In this document: one piece after another, positions 26,525 through 34,282 of the stretch | Layout: the number at the start of each line of letters is the position of its first letter | How positions within the stretch are numbered: position 1 is the first letter of the stretch | Origin: Planctomycetota bacterium | GTDB lineage: Bacteria; Planctomycetota; Planctomycetia; Pirellulales; Pirellulaceae | Direction of reading: 5' to 3' | DNA: 64,000 nt | NCBI GenBank assembly: GCA_014381825.1 | Contig: JACNKX010000075.1 | Span: 62,001 to 126,000, forward strand | Position numbers and translations under genes: made by a program | The notes under the pieces: generated by a model | Database searches by the model: none | What the model was told of the DNA's origin: nothing | The model's input: the letters and a program-made list of their open reading frames with translations, nothing else

Positions 26525-26733
26525 TGTGTTTTAGGCTCCATGTAAGCGGGGTCATCGCGAGCTGCCTTTAGGTCTCTTCTCGCCGCTTGGCGCAACCGCT
26601 CTCTCACCCATGCCGATAAGTCTAGCCCAGTTGACTCGGCAGATTCCTTGAATACTTCGTATTCTCCAGGCAGCAGGCGAACCTGTAGCAACTTGTTGCG
26701 AGCGTAACCTTCTTGTTTTTGTGGTCGTGCCAT
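26521..26733 (-). CDS. Ribbon-helix-helix DNA-binding protein, first gene of the kinase operon
   Basis: A 70-residue basic protein with a ribbon-helix-helix pattern: strand KLLQVRLLPGEYEVFK, turn, then helix GLDLSAWVRERLRQAARRDL. Proteins of this kind act as autoregulating antitoxins, plasmid copy regulators or MobC-like accessory factors. It heads the operon and is coupled to the next gene by ATGA. The predicted transcription start is only about 3 nt before its ATG, so translation may be nearly leaderless. GTCGTTAC-type sites overlap its own promoter and the divergent transposase promoter, as expected for a self-regulating repressor. Confidence 0.75.
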   Translation of the reverse strand: MARPQKQEGYARNKLLQVRLLPGEYEVFKESAESTGLDLSAWVRERLRQAARRDLKAARDDPAYMEPKTQ

Positions 26734-26736
26734 AGT

Positions 26737-26771
26737 GTCGTAATCGTAACGACAAAAAACTTACAAGTCAA
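26737..26771 (-). promoter_or_regulatory. Promoter and operator of the kinase operon
   Basis: On the minus strand, TTGACT (26771-26766) and TACGAT (26748-26743) are separated by 17 nt. The -10 lies inside the inverted motif GTCGT...ACGAC at 26737-26753. The predicted start of transcription is near 26736, next to ATG 26733. Confidence 0.6.
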
Positions 26772-26784
26772 TAGCGATTTCCAC

Positions 26785-26814
26785 TTGACCGTCATGTTAT
26801 TGTCGTTACAATAA
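26785..26814 (+). promoter_or_regulatory. Promoter and palindromic operator for the transposase gene
   Basis: TTGACC at 26785-26790 and TACAAT at 26807-26812 have a 16-nt spacer. The -10 sits in the palindrome TTATTGT-CGTT-ACAATAA (26797-26814). The shared GTCGTTAC core with the divergent kinase-operon promoter suggests one regulator for both. Confidence 0.55.
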
Positions 26815-26848
26815 CTGTAGCTCTTTGAAACTTGATGGCATGAGAAAA

Positions 26849-26876
26849 CCCCGGCAAGGCTGGAACCTTGTCGGGG
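26849..26876 (+). promoter_or_regulatory. Hairpin in the transposase leader
   Basis: CCCCGGCAAGG (26849-26859) pairs with CCTTGTCGGGG (26866-26876) over 11 positions with one G-T pair and a 6-nt loop. It lies about 85 nt before the transposase ATG, within the predicted leader RNA. It has no T-run, so it is a leader fold that could limit expression or shield against read-through. Confidence 0.5.
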
Positions 26877-26959
26877 CGAGAACTCAAACCGGCGAATCGC
26901 CAGAAGTGAGCCCAGACACCTCCATTCTAGCGACTCGCCATAGAAAGGTGAATCGCTAA

Positions 26960-28006
26960 ATGATCGCTCCAACATGCAAACACGAACGCAAAACTGGCAA
27001 AGGCAAAGACCGCAATGGCTTCCAGCGGTACAAGTGCAAGGACTGCGGTGTTAGCTGGACAGATCGGCCAGCCAAGCCACTGGGCGATATGCGGGTCGAT
27101 CTCGCTAAGGCCAAGCTGGCTTTGCGGATGCTGGTCGAAGGTATGTCGATCCGAGCGACCGAACGGACTGCCGGCATTAACCGTAACACGATTTGCAAGC
27201 TCGTTGTCCTGTTCGGCACCGCTTGCCGGAAGTTCCTTGACGACCGGATGCACGGCCTGAAACTGACTCACTTACAATTTGATGAGCAGTGGACGTGGGT
27301 TGCCAAAAAGAATTCTCGGCTCACAGTTGACGAGAAGCGAGAACGCCACGACATCGGCGACCAGTTCATTTGGACATGTGTTGATGAACAAACCAAGTTG
27401 ATGCCGAGCTTCCTCATCGGCAAGCGCTCCGCCGACAACGCGCGTCGATTCATGATGGACGTGTCGAAGCGTCTCGCCCGGCCTGCGCCGCACGCATCAG
27501 ACGCCCACGGATTCGCCAAGGGCGGCTATCGTCCGATCGTACGAATCTCGACGGATGGCTTTCCAGGATACCCCGAAGCCGTTGACTTGGCTTTCGGCCC
27601 GCACGCCAAGTACGGGGTGATAATCAAAGAGTACCGTAACGCGAACATGATCTACACTCCATCCGAAATGGTCGGGACCAAGCGAACCGGCATACGCGGC
27701 ATAGAGGGGCGGGCGCAGCGGTCGATAGGGACATCGCACGTTGAGCGGCTCAACGGCACGCAACGGGTGTTCATGAAACGCCTCAACCGCCTAACGCTTT
27801 GTTTCTCGAAGAAACTGGAGAACCTTGAAGCCGCTTTCGCGATGTTCGCGGCCTACTACAACTACTGCTGGCAAACGCGGCACGCCGACAACAGCGGCAA
27901 GGCTGGGACCAAACGACCGAGCGCGGCTATGATGGCAAAGCTGGCTGGTCACGTCTGGAGCTTTGACGAGCTATTCGATGAAGTGCTGGCAGTGCGAAGC
28001 GGCTAA
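26960..28006 (+). CDS. IS1-family transposase (single ORF)
   Basis: A 348-residue transposase in one frame, unlike E. coli IS1, where InsA and InsB are joined by frameshifting. The N-terminus has a zinc-ribbon (Cys6, then CKDCG at 26-30) and a helix-turn-helix region (SIRATERTAGINRNTICKLV). Catalytic DDE residues are Asp108 in LQFDEQWTWV, Asp199 in ISTDGFPGYP and Glu262 in SHVERLNGT. The IS1-like tail RLNRLTLCFSKKLENLEAAF follows. AAAGGTGA precedes the ATG. It appears intact and would act on the 27-bp ends of the element. Confidence 0.88.
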   Translation: MIAPTCKHERKTGKGKDRNGFQRYKCKDCGVSWTDRPAKPLGDMRVDLAKAKLALRMLVEGMSIRATERTAGINRNTICKLVVLFGTACRKFLDDRMHGLKLTHLQFDEQWTWVAKKNSRLTVDEKRERHDIGDQFIWTCVDEQTKLMPSFLIGKRSADNARRFMMDVSKRLARPAPHASDAHGFAKGGYRPIVRISTDGFPGYPEAVDLAFGPHAKYGVIIKEYRNANMIYTPSEMVGTKRTGIRGIEGRAQRSIGTSHVERLNGTQRVFMKRLNRLTLCFSKKLENLEAAFAMFAAYYNYCWQTRHADNSGKAGTKRPSAAMMAKLAGHVWSFDELFDEVLAVRSG

Positions 28007-28179
28007 GAGTCAAATTGGGGATTTCCCTGCAAATCACCGCGTTTGAGACATATCCATATCAATCGATGCGTTTACCGCACTTGACGCGAGCGGTTTTTAG
28101 TGGAAGAAATACCACCACAATGCCATAGTTACTTATGGATGGGTTGAGTTTCGCGTGGTGATTAGGTGGTGGAAGCAAA

Positions 28180-28614
28180 ATGGCTAGTGCATTCGATGTT
28201 GCGGCATACATCATCGAGAAACGCGGCCCGACATCTCACATGAAGCTACAGAAGCTCGTCTACTATTCCCAGGCGTGGTCGTTGGTCTGGGACGAACAGC
28301 AATTGTTCGATGAGCAAATCGAGGCATGGGTTAGCGGGCCAGTCATTCGGCGATTGTACGCATTGTGTAGGCGGCTTTTCACTGTGTACCCTCAGCATCT
28401 AACCAGAGGGTCGGCGCGCAATCTAACGAAACAACAAAAGGACACGATTGACGCAGTTCTGGAGTTCTATGGGGGGCGTAACGCTCAGTGGCTCAGCGAC
28501 CTAACACACATGGAATCACCGTGGCAGGATGCACGGAAAGGTTTGATCCCAAGTCAGCGAGGGACAAGGGAGATTACGCCAGCGGCGCTGGCCGAATACT
28601 ACGGAAGCCTTTGA
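28180..28614 (+). CDS. Panacea-domain antitoxin (DUF4065/SocA family)
   Basis: A 144-residue Panacea (SocA-like, formerly DUF4065) protein. The family hallmarks are at the N-terminus: a short helix with DVAAYIIEKRG, the highly conserved MKLQKLVYYSQAWSLVW, then DEQIEAWVSGPVIRRLYALC. Panacea domains act as versatile antitoxins that bind unrelated toxins encoded next to them. AGGTGG precedes the ATG. The downstream gene begins 4 bp after the stop. Transposon residence fits a stabilising addiction module. Confidence 0.88.
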   Translation: MASAFDVAAYIIEKRGPTSHMKLQKLVYYSQAWSLVWDEQQLFDEQIEAWVSGPVIRRLYALCRRLFTVYPQHLTRGSARNLTKQQKDTIDAVLEFYGGRNAQWLSDLTHMESPWQDARKGLIPSQRGTREITPAALAEYYGSL

Positions 28615-28618
28615 TCGC

Positions 28619-29062
28619 ATGGTAAAGAAACCAAAGGCTGGCGCAAGACCATCGCACACCGGCAAGGGTGCTATTCGCACTGGAGCTAATGCGGATGGCA
28701 ATCTACATAAACGCCCAGTGTGGAAGCTTGATCTGTTTGACATCGACGGGCCGTGGGGGAGGCTGCTACTTGATGAGGAGTCTCTGTGGCAGGAGATATT
28801 CCCGAAGCTTCAGAACTACGAATCGATGACGTGGGGACAGATAGATGTTGACAGGAAAAAGAACCATTCGGTGTCAGTAGAAAAGTGCAGTCCTAAGGCG
28901 CAGAAGCGGCTACGTGAATTGCGCCTTGAATATGACCAATTGTTTCGCTTTGGTCTGAGCGGGCTTCGTCGCTTGTGGGGCATCCGTGATCGCGACGTGT
29001 TTCACGTATTGTGGTGGGACCCAAAGCATGAGGTGTATCCCAGCACGCTGAAGCATACCTAG
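28619..29062 (+). CDS. Putative toxin paired with the Panacea antitoxin
   Basis: A 147-residue basic protein placed exactly where the toxin of a Panacea pair is expected. Features are a basic N-terminus (KKPKAGARPSHTGKG), a conserved-looking central helical region and a beta-rich end with LRRLWGIRDRDVFHVLWWDP then KHEVYPS. I recall the W-W-D-P ending in small proteins next to antitoxins but cannot name the family. Whether it acts on nucleic acid, tRNA or another target cannot be said. The gene ends 24 bp before the right terminal repeat. Confidence 0.65.
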   Translation: MVKKPKAGARPSHTGKGAIRTGANADGNLHKRPVWKLDLFDIDGPWGRLLLDEESLWQEIFPKLQNYESMTWGQIDVDRKKNHSVSVEKCSPKAQKRLRELRLEYDQLFRFGLSGLRRLWGIRDRDVFHVLWWDPKHEVYPSTLKHT

Positions 29063-29086
29063 CTAGGCCCGTCGCTTGCCTTAAAC

Positions 29087-29113
29087 TTTGCCCCACACTA
29101 TTAAGACACTACC
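29087..29113 (-). repeat. Right terminal inverted repeat of the transposon
   Basis: 27 bp, exact reverse complement of 24268-24294. The 8-bp duplication TGATTTCG begins at the next base. Confidence 0.9.
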
Positions 29114-29121
29114 TGATTTCG
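29114..29121 (+). repeat. Target-site duplication, right copy
   Basis: TGATTTCG, same as 24260-24267. Removing 24268-29113 and one duplication restores a continuous intergenic sequence. Confidence 0.85.
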
Positions 29122-29602
29122 GGCAAATCGGGATGAATCGATATGGGATGCGAATTCTTCGCACTTGGCGGGCTGGAGCGTCTCTGAGAGAATGCCTTTC
29201 GGCATTCTCTGCCATGTTCGTGTTGTCAGTGCTATTTTCTGGGGAGCCGATAAAACGTCCGTAGGGGGACTGGTTTCAATCGTGGTCGCGCGTATATCCA
29301 ACTCATCTATCTTCGTGGTAGCTCTGATGTTGGCTCATGTGCCCCACGGTTCAGGTTCCCACTTTAAGACTGCGGGCTCTCACAAAACTCACTGCCACGG
29401 CATTGCGGTGGAGATTGCCTTTTCTCATGGAATGGTAGAGAATTTGTCGTGTTGAACTTAGCCGACTAACGTTAACAACGATTGGCACGGATTCACCCAT
29501 AGGTGAGCTGTTCCGTTCCGTTTTCTGTCGAAGTCGACAGCGCTGTCTTCGGCAAGAGCAGCTCTGTTGGCGATCTTTCAACTTGATGTCAAGGAAATAA
29601 CG
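29122..29602. other. Gene-free region right of the transposon
   Basis: About 480 bp of host DNA before the DUF1501 gene. It holds the second copy of the dispersed repeat (29161-29257), with a 10-bp hairpin inside it, and the AAGGAAAT ribosome-binding site of the next gene. A 96-codon frame here is not credited. Confidence 0.5.
29161..29257 (+). repeat. Dispersed intergenic repeat, copy B, with internal hairpin
   Basis: Shares GCACTTGGC, CTCTGCCATGTTCGTGTTGT (plus CA) and GGAGCCGATAA with 15364-15452 in the same order. Copy B also has a perfect hairpin, AGAGAATGCC (29187-29196) with GGCATTCTCT (29201-29210), absent from copy A. Confidence 0.6.
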
Positions 29603-30949
29603 ATGTTGCGTCTGACAGGAAATCGCCTGCGCATGTGTGACGGTGTTTCGCGGCGATCATTTCTTCAGATCGGTGGTCTGGCGATGGGCGGATTGTCGTT
29701 GCCTCAGATTCTTCGCGCTCAACAGCAAAGCGGCGAATCGTCGCAGCACAAAGCCGTCATCATGATCTTCCTGGCCGGCGGTCCGCCACATCAGGACATG
29801 CTCGATCTCAAGCCGAACGCGCCCGCCGAAGTCCGTGGCGAATTCGATCCCATCGACACCAACGTACCCGGAATCCAGATCAGCGAGCTGATGCCTCGCG
29901 TTGCCAGCATGATGGATCGTTTTGCAATCATTCGATCGCTCGTCGGCGCGGAAGGGCGGCATGATGCATTCGAGTGTTGTACGGGACATCACTTTCGCGG
30001 TAATCAACCTCAAGGCGGTTGGCCGGCGATGGGATCGGCCTTGTCACGACTGGAGGGCGCAGTCGATCCTTCAGTTCCTCCATACGTTGACCTATCGCAC
30101 AAGATGGCGCACGACCCCTGGAACATCAAAGGCCCCGGCTTCCTCGGCATGAGTCACGCACCGTTTCGTCCGGACGGCGAGTCGATGCAGAACATGACGC
30201 TCGAAGACATCTCGGTCGACCGACTAGGCAGCCGCACGGCGCTACTTTCCGGATTGGACCAATTCCGGCGAACCACCGACCAGCAACTCGCTGCCGGGCT
30301 CTACGACGACTTCTCCGCGCAGGCGCTGGGAGTTCTCACGTCATCGAAGCTCGTCGAAGCGATGGACCTCGAAAAAGAAGACCCCGCCGTGCGTGCCCGC
30401 TATGGTAAGGACAACCCCGACGTGCTGGGCTATTCACATGACAAGGGTTATCAAGCGATCATGTCCCGGTTCCTGCAAGCTCGGCGTTTGGTCGAGGCGG
30501 GAGCACGCTGTGTGACGTGCAGCTTTGCACACTTCGACTGGCATGGCAGCAACTTCAAGAACGCGCGAAAGGTCGTCCCGCTGCTGGATCAAGGTGTCGC
30601 GGCACTCGTTGAAGATCTCCACGAACGTGATCTGGACAAAGACGTCACGGTGGTTGTCTGGGGTGAGTTTGGTCGCACACCGAAGATCAATGAACGTGCG
30701 GGGCGCGACCATTGGCCCAGCGTTCACGCGGCTCTGCTGGCAGGTGGCGGCATGCGAACCGGCCAAGTGATTGGTTCGACAAATCGTCTGGCGGAAGAAG
30801 CCGCGGACCGCCCGGTCCACATGCAGGAAGTCTTCGCGACCGTCTATCGGAATCTCGGCATCAACGTCGCAAATACAACGATTGCGGATAACAACGGTCG
30901 CCCGCAATACCTGCTCGATCGACATGAAGCAATCAGCGAGTTGGTATAG
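29603..30949 (+). CDS. DUF1501 Tat-exported protein
   Basis: A 448-residue DUF1501 protein. ATG 29603 is preferred (AAGGAAAT upstream) over an earlier in-frame start. Residues 10-35 contain the twin-arginine-like SRRSFLQIGGLAMGGLSLP. Signature segments of this sulfatase-like planctomycete family are IFLAGGPPHQDMLDLKPNAP, NVPGIQISELMP and WGEFGRTPKINERAGRDHWP. It ends with a typical YLLDRHEAISELV tail. DUF1501 genes usually follow DUF1549/DUF1553 genes, but this copy stands alone. Confidence 0.92.
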   Translation: MLRLTGNRLRMCDGVSRRSFLQIGGLAMGGLSLPQILRAQQQSGESSQHKAVIMIFLAGGPPHQDMLDLKPNAPAEVRGEFDPIDTNVPGIQISELMPRVASMMDRFAIIRSLVGAEGRHDAFECCTGHHFRGNQPQGGWPAMGSALSRLEGAVDPSVPPYVDLSHKMAHDPWNIKGPGFLGMSHAPFRPDGESMQNMTLEDISVDRLGSRTALLSGLDQFRRTTDQQLAAGLYDDFSAQALGVLTSSKLVEAMDLEKEDPAVRARYGKDNPDVLGYSHDKGYQAIMSRFLQARRLVEAGARCVTCSFAHFDWHGSNFKNARKVVPLLDQGVAALVEDLHERDLDKDVTVVVWGEFGRTPKINERAGRDHWPSVHAALLAGGGMRTGQVIGSTNRLAEEAADRPVHMQEVFATVYRNLGINVANTTIADNNGRPQYLLDRHEAISELV

Positions 30950-30955
30950 CGCGAA

Positions 30956-31567
30956 TCACTCGACGATATCAGCATCGATGATGGTGCCGTCGTCCGGCAG
31001 CACGCCATCGAACAAGTCCTCTACGGTCGGTCGGAGCAACACCAGAAACGTGCAGACTCCGAGTATTAATCCCAAGGGCGCGTGCAAACAGTTGAAGCCA
31101 GCCGTCAAGAGGCAGAACGTACGATGCTTTCTTTGCGCGAGGCAACGAGCAGCGTAAACATTCGCAAACGCCATCGCGAACCCGAACACGAGCATGAACG
31201 CGCCCATGCCGTACAGCATCGTACTAATCATTGAAAACATTGCCTCCGGTGGCCCATCAGCGAATGGGGATTGCCCGGTCTGAGTGCCTGGCGGTCCTGC
31301 AGGACTGCTGCTCGACGACTCTTCAGCTTCCGTCAACTCCTGCTCATCGGCGCTGACTTCAGCCGCTTCTTCTGCGGCCTCCTCTGCCTGTTTCGCCGCC
31401 GCGCGCTGACGTTGGGCTTCCGCTTCCACCTCGGCCATCGCAATCGGCATCATGGTCGCAAAAAAGCCGATGTAGACGACGCCTAAAGAGGTCGAACAAG
31501 CCATCATCCCAGCGCGAATGTAAAGGAACAGTCCGAGCAGGCGCAAGTGATCGTGATCTCTGTTCAT
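30956..31567 (-). CDS. Hypothetical membrane protein with Ala/Glu-rich insert
   Basis: A 203-residue protein of no recognised family. There is an N-terminal hydrophobic region (TSLGVVYIGFFATMMPIAMA), then a 60-residue acidic, Ala/Glu/Gln-rich probable coiled coil (AEAQRQRAAAKQAEEAAEEA) and a Ser/Pro linker. Then come two further helices (YGMGAFMLVFGFAMAFANVY and GLILGVCTFLVLL) and an acidic tail. The pattern of a short helical bundle around RCLAQRKHRTFCLLTAGFNC resembles planctomycete DUF-type membrane proteins. It is convergent with the DUF1501 gene. Confidence 0.7.
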   Translation of the reverse strand: MNRDHDHLRLLGLFLYIRAGMMACSTSLGVVYIGFFATMMPIAMAEVEAEAQRQRAAAKQAEEAAEEAAEVSADEQELTEAEESSSSSPAGPPGTQTGQSPFADGPPEAMFSMISTMLYGMGAFMLVFGFAMAFANVYAARCLAQRKHRTFCLLTAGFNCLHAPLGLILGVCTFLVLLRPTVEDLFDGVLPDDGTIIDADIVE

Positions 31568-31764
31568 GATTCCGCAGACTCTACGGGGTAACCTGTCGAA
31601 TGCCTTTCACAAAACTCCAGTGTAACACTGCAACAATTCCGATGGTCTGTGCCTAGCGCTCCGCCAGACAAACGAAATCCAGCCTCGATGACAGCCCGAA
31701 TCGGAAGCCGTATACTTCTTGGTCCACTCATCGTAAGCCAGCATCTGCCACGAAAGGATTCACC

Positions 31765-32391
31765 ATGTCATTGGTCGAGACCGAACAAGTACTTGTCGTT
31801 CCTACCTCGCTGTTCCACGAATTGGGCCACTTTCAAGGTTTTTCCGACGACGTCGCTCGATATCTCGACGAACTGCTCAGCCCGGAACATACCAGCTATC
31901 GCCCGCGCAGCGAAATGGAAGAGGACCCCAGCTTCAAGCAGTTGATCCCCTACGTCATCTTTCGGCACGTCGACGCTGCTGGAGAAGTCTCTGTCTTTCA
32001 ATACACGCGAGGGAAAGGGCAGGGCGAGAAGCGGCTTCATGCGAAGCGCAGCATCGGTATCGGAGGACACATCTCGTCAGATGACGAACAGAGTGATCGC
32101 GACCTGAATCCTTATCAGGAAGGGATGCAGCGCGAACTTTCCGAAGAAGTCGAGATCAAGTGCAAGTACACCGAGCAGATGGTCGGAATGATCAACGACG
32201 ACGAAACCGAAGTCGGTAAAGTCCATCTCGGCGTCGTTCATGTCTTCGATGTCGAAACGCCCAACGTACAACCACGCGAAGACGAGATCATGGACACCGG
32301 GTTCCGCCCCGCCAACGAGATGCTCGAAGATCTCGAAGGCTTCGAGACGTGGTCTCAGATTTGCTTGCGAGCCCTATTCGGAGAAGAATAG
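31765..32391 (+). CDS. Nudix-like hydrolase family protein
   Basis: A 208-residue protein. The central part resembles a Nudix box: a glycine-rich lead ([14 protein letters not shown]) and then [13 protein letters not shown], which keeps the R-E-x-x-E-E core. Nudix enzymes hydrolyse nucleoside diphosphate derivatives; homologues of this type are often annotated only as phosphoesterase. GAAAGGA at 31753-31759 supports ATG 31765. It is a stand-alone gene upstream of the Fe-S genes. Confidence 0.8.
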   Translation: MSLVETEQVLVVPTSLFHELGHFQGFSDDVARYLDELLSPEHTSYRPRSEMEEDPSFKQLIPYVIFRHVDAAGEVSVFQYTRGKGQGEKRLHAKRSIGIGGHISSDDEQSDRDLNPYQEGMQRELSEEVEIKCKYTEQMVGMINDDETEVGKVHLGVVHVFDVETPNVQPREDEIMDTGFRPANEMLEDLEGFETWSQICLRALFGEE

Positions 32392-32463
32392 GCATCACTG
32401 ACGAGAGGGTTATACAGGGTGGGGCGTTTTCGCCCTACGAATTGAAAGGCTCGCGTTAAAACC

Positions 32464-33657
32464 ATGGTCCAGACGCCGGTCTACATGGACAATCAGGCGA
32501 CGACGCGAGTCGATCCGCGAGTCGTCGAAGCGATGCTGCCGCTGTTTCACGAACAGTATGGTAACGCGGGCAGCACCAGCCATGTTTTCGGCTGGGATGC
32601 GAAGGAAGCGGTTGACCAAGCACGTGAATACATCGCTTTAGCGATCGGCGCAACGGCGCGCGAGATCGTTTTCACGAGCGGCGCGACAGAAAGCAACAAC
32701 CTTGCGATCCGCGGCTGCGCCGAACGAACGCGTCGGCGCGGCAACCACATCATCAGCGTCGCGACCGAACATAAGGCAATTCTCGATCCACTCACGATAC
32801 TAGAACGGCGTGACTTCGAGACGACTCTATTGCCGGTTCGACCATCGGGCGATGCGATGGCCGGGGTACTCGACGTTCAACGTGTCGCCGATGCGATCCG
32901 CGACGATACGCTGCTCGTGTCGGTGATGCTCGCGAATAACGAAATTGGTGTCGTCCAACCAATGGCTGAGATCGGTGCTCTCTGTAAAGAACGCGGCGTC
33001 CTGTTCCACACCGACGCAACCCAGGCAGTCGGCAAGATTCCGCTTGACGTTGACCAGTTAGAGGTCGATCTACTCAGCTTCTCGGCTCACAAACTGTATG
33101 GCCCCAAGGGAGTTGGCGCACTTTATATCCGCAGACGAGCCCCAATGGTCCGTCTGACATCCCAGATCGATGGCGGTGGTCAGGAAGGTGGCCGGCGAAG
33201 CGGAACGCTGAACGTGCCTGGAGTCGTCGGATTCGCGACCGCTCTAAAAATCTGTCTGGACGAAATGGAGCGAGAATCGACTCGTCTTGCTGATCTCCGC
33301 GACCGGCTATTCGATGGCCTAACGAGTTCGATCGATAACGTCACGCTAAACGGGCCAGCGCTGAGCAACAGGAGCGTGCGGCTCGCTGGAAATCTCAGTT
33401 GCAGCTTCGCCGATGTCGACGGCGAGGCGCTGATGATGAGCATGCGAGATCTGTGCGTATCCAGCGGAAGTGCCTGCACCTCATCGAATCCCGAGCCGAG
33501 TCACGTCCTCCGCGCCCTCGGGCTAGGCGACGATTTGACCCGGTCTAGTCTGCGTTTCGGACTCGGACGCTTCAACACGGTGGATGAGGTTGACTTCGCC
33601 ATCGGTCTGTTGGCCGATGCAGTCCATCGCCTGCGGAGCATGAGCAGCCTCGCATGA
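32464..33657 (+). CDS. Cysteine desulfurase (NifS/IscS family)
   Basis: A 397-residue PLP enzyme that removes sulfur from cysteine for Fe-S cluster or thio-cofactor synthesis. Recognisable parts are YMDNQATTRVDPRVVEAM at the N-terminus, FTSGATESNNLAIRG, the PLP lysine in SFSAHKLYGPKGVGALYI, and the catalytic cysteine in SSGSACTSSNPEPSHVLRAL, which has the extended loop of the IscS/NifS group. An IscA-like gene follows 147 bp downstream, consistent with Fe-S assembly; no IscU is in the window. Confidence 0.95.
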   Translation: MVQTPVYMDNQATTRVDPRVVEAMLPLFHEQYGNAGSTSHVFGWDAKEAVDQAREYIALAIGATAREIVFTSGATESNNLAIRGCAERTRRRGNHIISVATEHKAILDPLTILERRDFETTLLPVRPSGDAMAGVLDVQRVADAIRDDTLLVSVMLANNEIGVVQPMAEIGALCKERGVLFHTDATQAVGKIPLDVDQLEVDLLSFSAHKLYGPKGVGALYIRRRAPMVRLTSQIDGGGQEGGRRSGTLNVPGVVGFATALKICLDEMERESTRLADLRDRLFDGLTSSIDNVTLNGPALSNRSVRLAGNLSCSFADVDGEALMMSMRDLCVSSGSACTSSNPEPSHVLRALGLGDDLTRSSLRFGLGRFNTVDEVDFAIGLLADAVHRLRSMSSLA

Positions 33658-33804
33658 GCTGTTCGTAACCTTATTCTGGGCCAAAGTTTCTGAAAATTGC
33701 GAAGAAGATTGAATTGCAGAGGTTTCCTCAATCGAGCCGATTGTATACTTTAGACATAGCAGTGTGTGAAAAACCATAAACCGTTTCAATATGAGGTGTT
33801 CAAG

Positions 33805-34137
33805 ATGGCCGTCACATTAACAGAGACAGCGGCGAAGGAAGTCAACCGCGTCCGCGAAGAACAGAAGTTCGAGCCCGAGGTCTTCCTGCGCATCGGCGCG
33901 GCTGCGGGCGGATGCAGCGGATACAGCTATCAACTCGAATTTGACAAGGCCTTCGACGCTGAGCGCGACGACGAATATGAGTATCACGGCGTGAAGGTAG
34001 TCGTCGACAAGAAGAGCGCTCTACTGCTCGAAGGCACGACGGTCGATTGGTACGAAGGGCTCGATCAACGCGGCTTCAAGTTCGACAACCCGAACGTCAC
34101 GAAGAGCTGCGGTTGCGGAAGCTCCTTTCAAGTCTGA
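33805..34137 (+). CDS. IscA/HesB-type iron-sulfur carrier protein
   Basis: A 110-residue A-type carrier. ATG 33805 with GAGGTG upstream is preferred over a start 13 codons earlier. The three conserved cysteines are present: one in [15 protein letters not shown] and two in the C-terminal SCGCGSSF. These proteins bind Fe-S clusters or iron and pass them to apo-enzymes. It follows the cysteine desulfurase and is ended by a strong terminator hairpin. Confidence 0.93.
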   Translation: MAVTLTETAAKEVNRVREEQKFEPEVFLRIGAAAGGCSGYSYQLEFDKAFDAERDDEYEYHGVKVVVDKKSALLLEGTTVDWYEGLDQRGFKFDNPNVTKSCGCGSSFQV

Positions 34138-34164
34138 TCGAACTCCCAACTTCTACAATTCCAC

Positions 34165-34200
34165 CAGCCACGGGTGCGCTCGTACCCCGTGGCTGTTTTT
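34165..34200 (+). terminator. Rho-independent terminator after the IscA-like gene
   Basis: CAGCCACGGG (34165-34174) pairs with CCCGTGGCTG (34186-34195) over 10 bp, with an 11-nt loop, followed by TTTTT. Confidence 0.85.
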
Positions 34201-34282
34201 GTAGGTTCGGGGCGTTCACGAAGCGCGCGCGGCGGCATAGAATCACGGCTCGTACGCTACACGCTCTTAGAAAGGACTCGCC

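Larger units (their letters stand above)
24268..29113. mobile_element. IS1-family transposon with cargo genes (4,846 bp)
   Basis: The element is bounded by perfect 27-bp inverted repeats (24268-24294 and 29087-29113), beginning GGTAGTGTCTTAATAGTGTG on the left, and by the 8-bp duplication TGATTTCG. It contains one IS1-family transposase and seven other genes: two small Cys-rich proteins, a kinase operon of three genes and a Panacea antitoxin with its putative toxin. Classical IS1 elements are under 1 kb, so this is a cargo-carrying derivative. Perfect repeats and intact duplication point to a recent insertion into intergenic DNA between the VCBS lipoprotein and the DUF1501 gene. Confidence 0.85.

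Noticed and set aside
28081-28110. TTGACG as a -35 box for the Panacea operon
   Set aside because: No acceptable -10 hexamer at 16-18 nt spacing.
29165-29455. A 96-codon frame right of the transposon
   Set aside because: It reads through the dispersed repeat and its hairpin; no start signal and no protein-like features.
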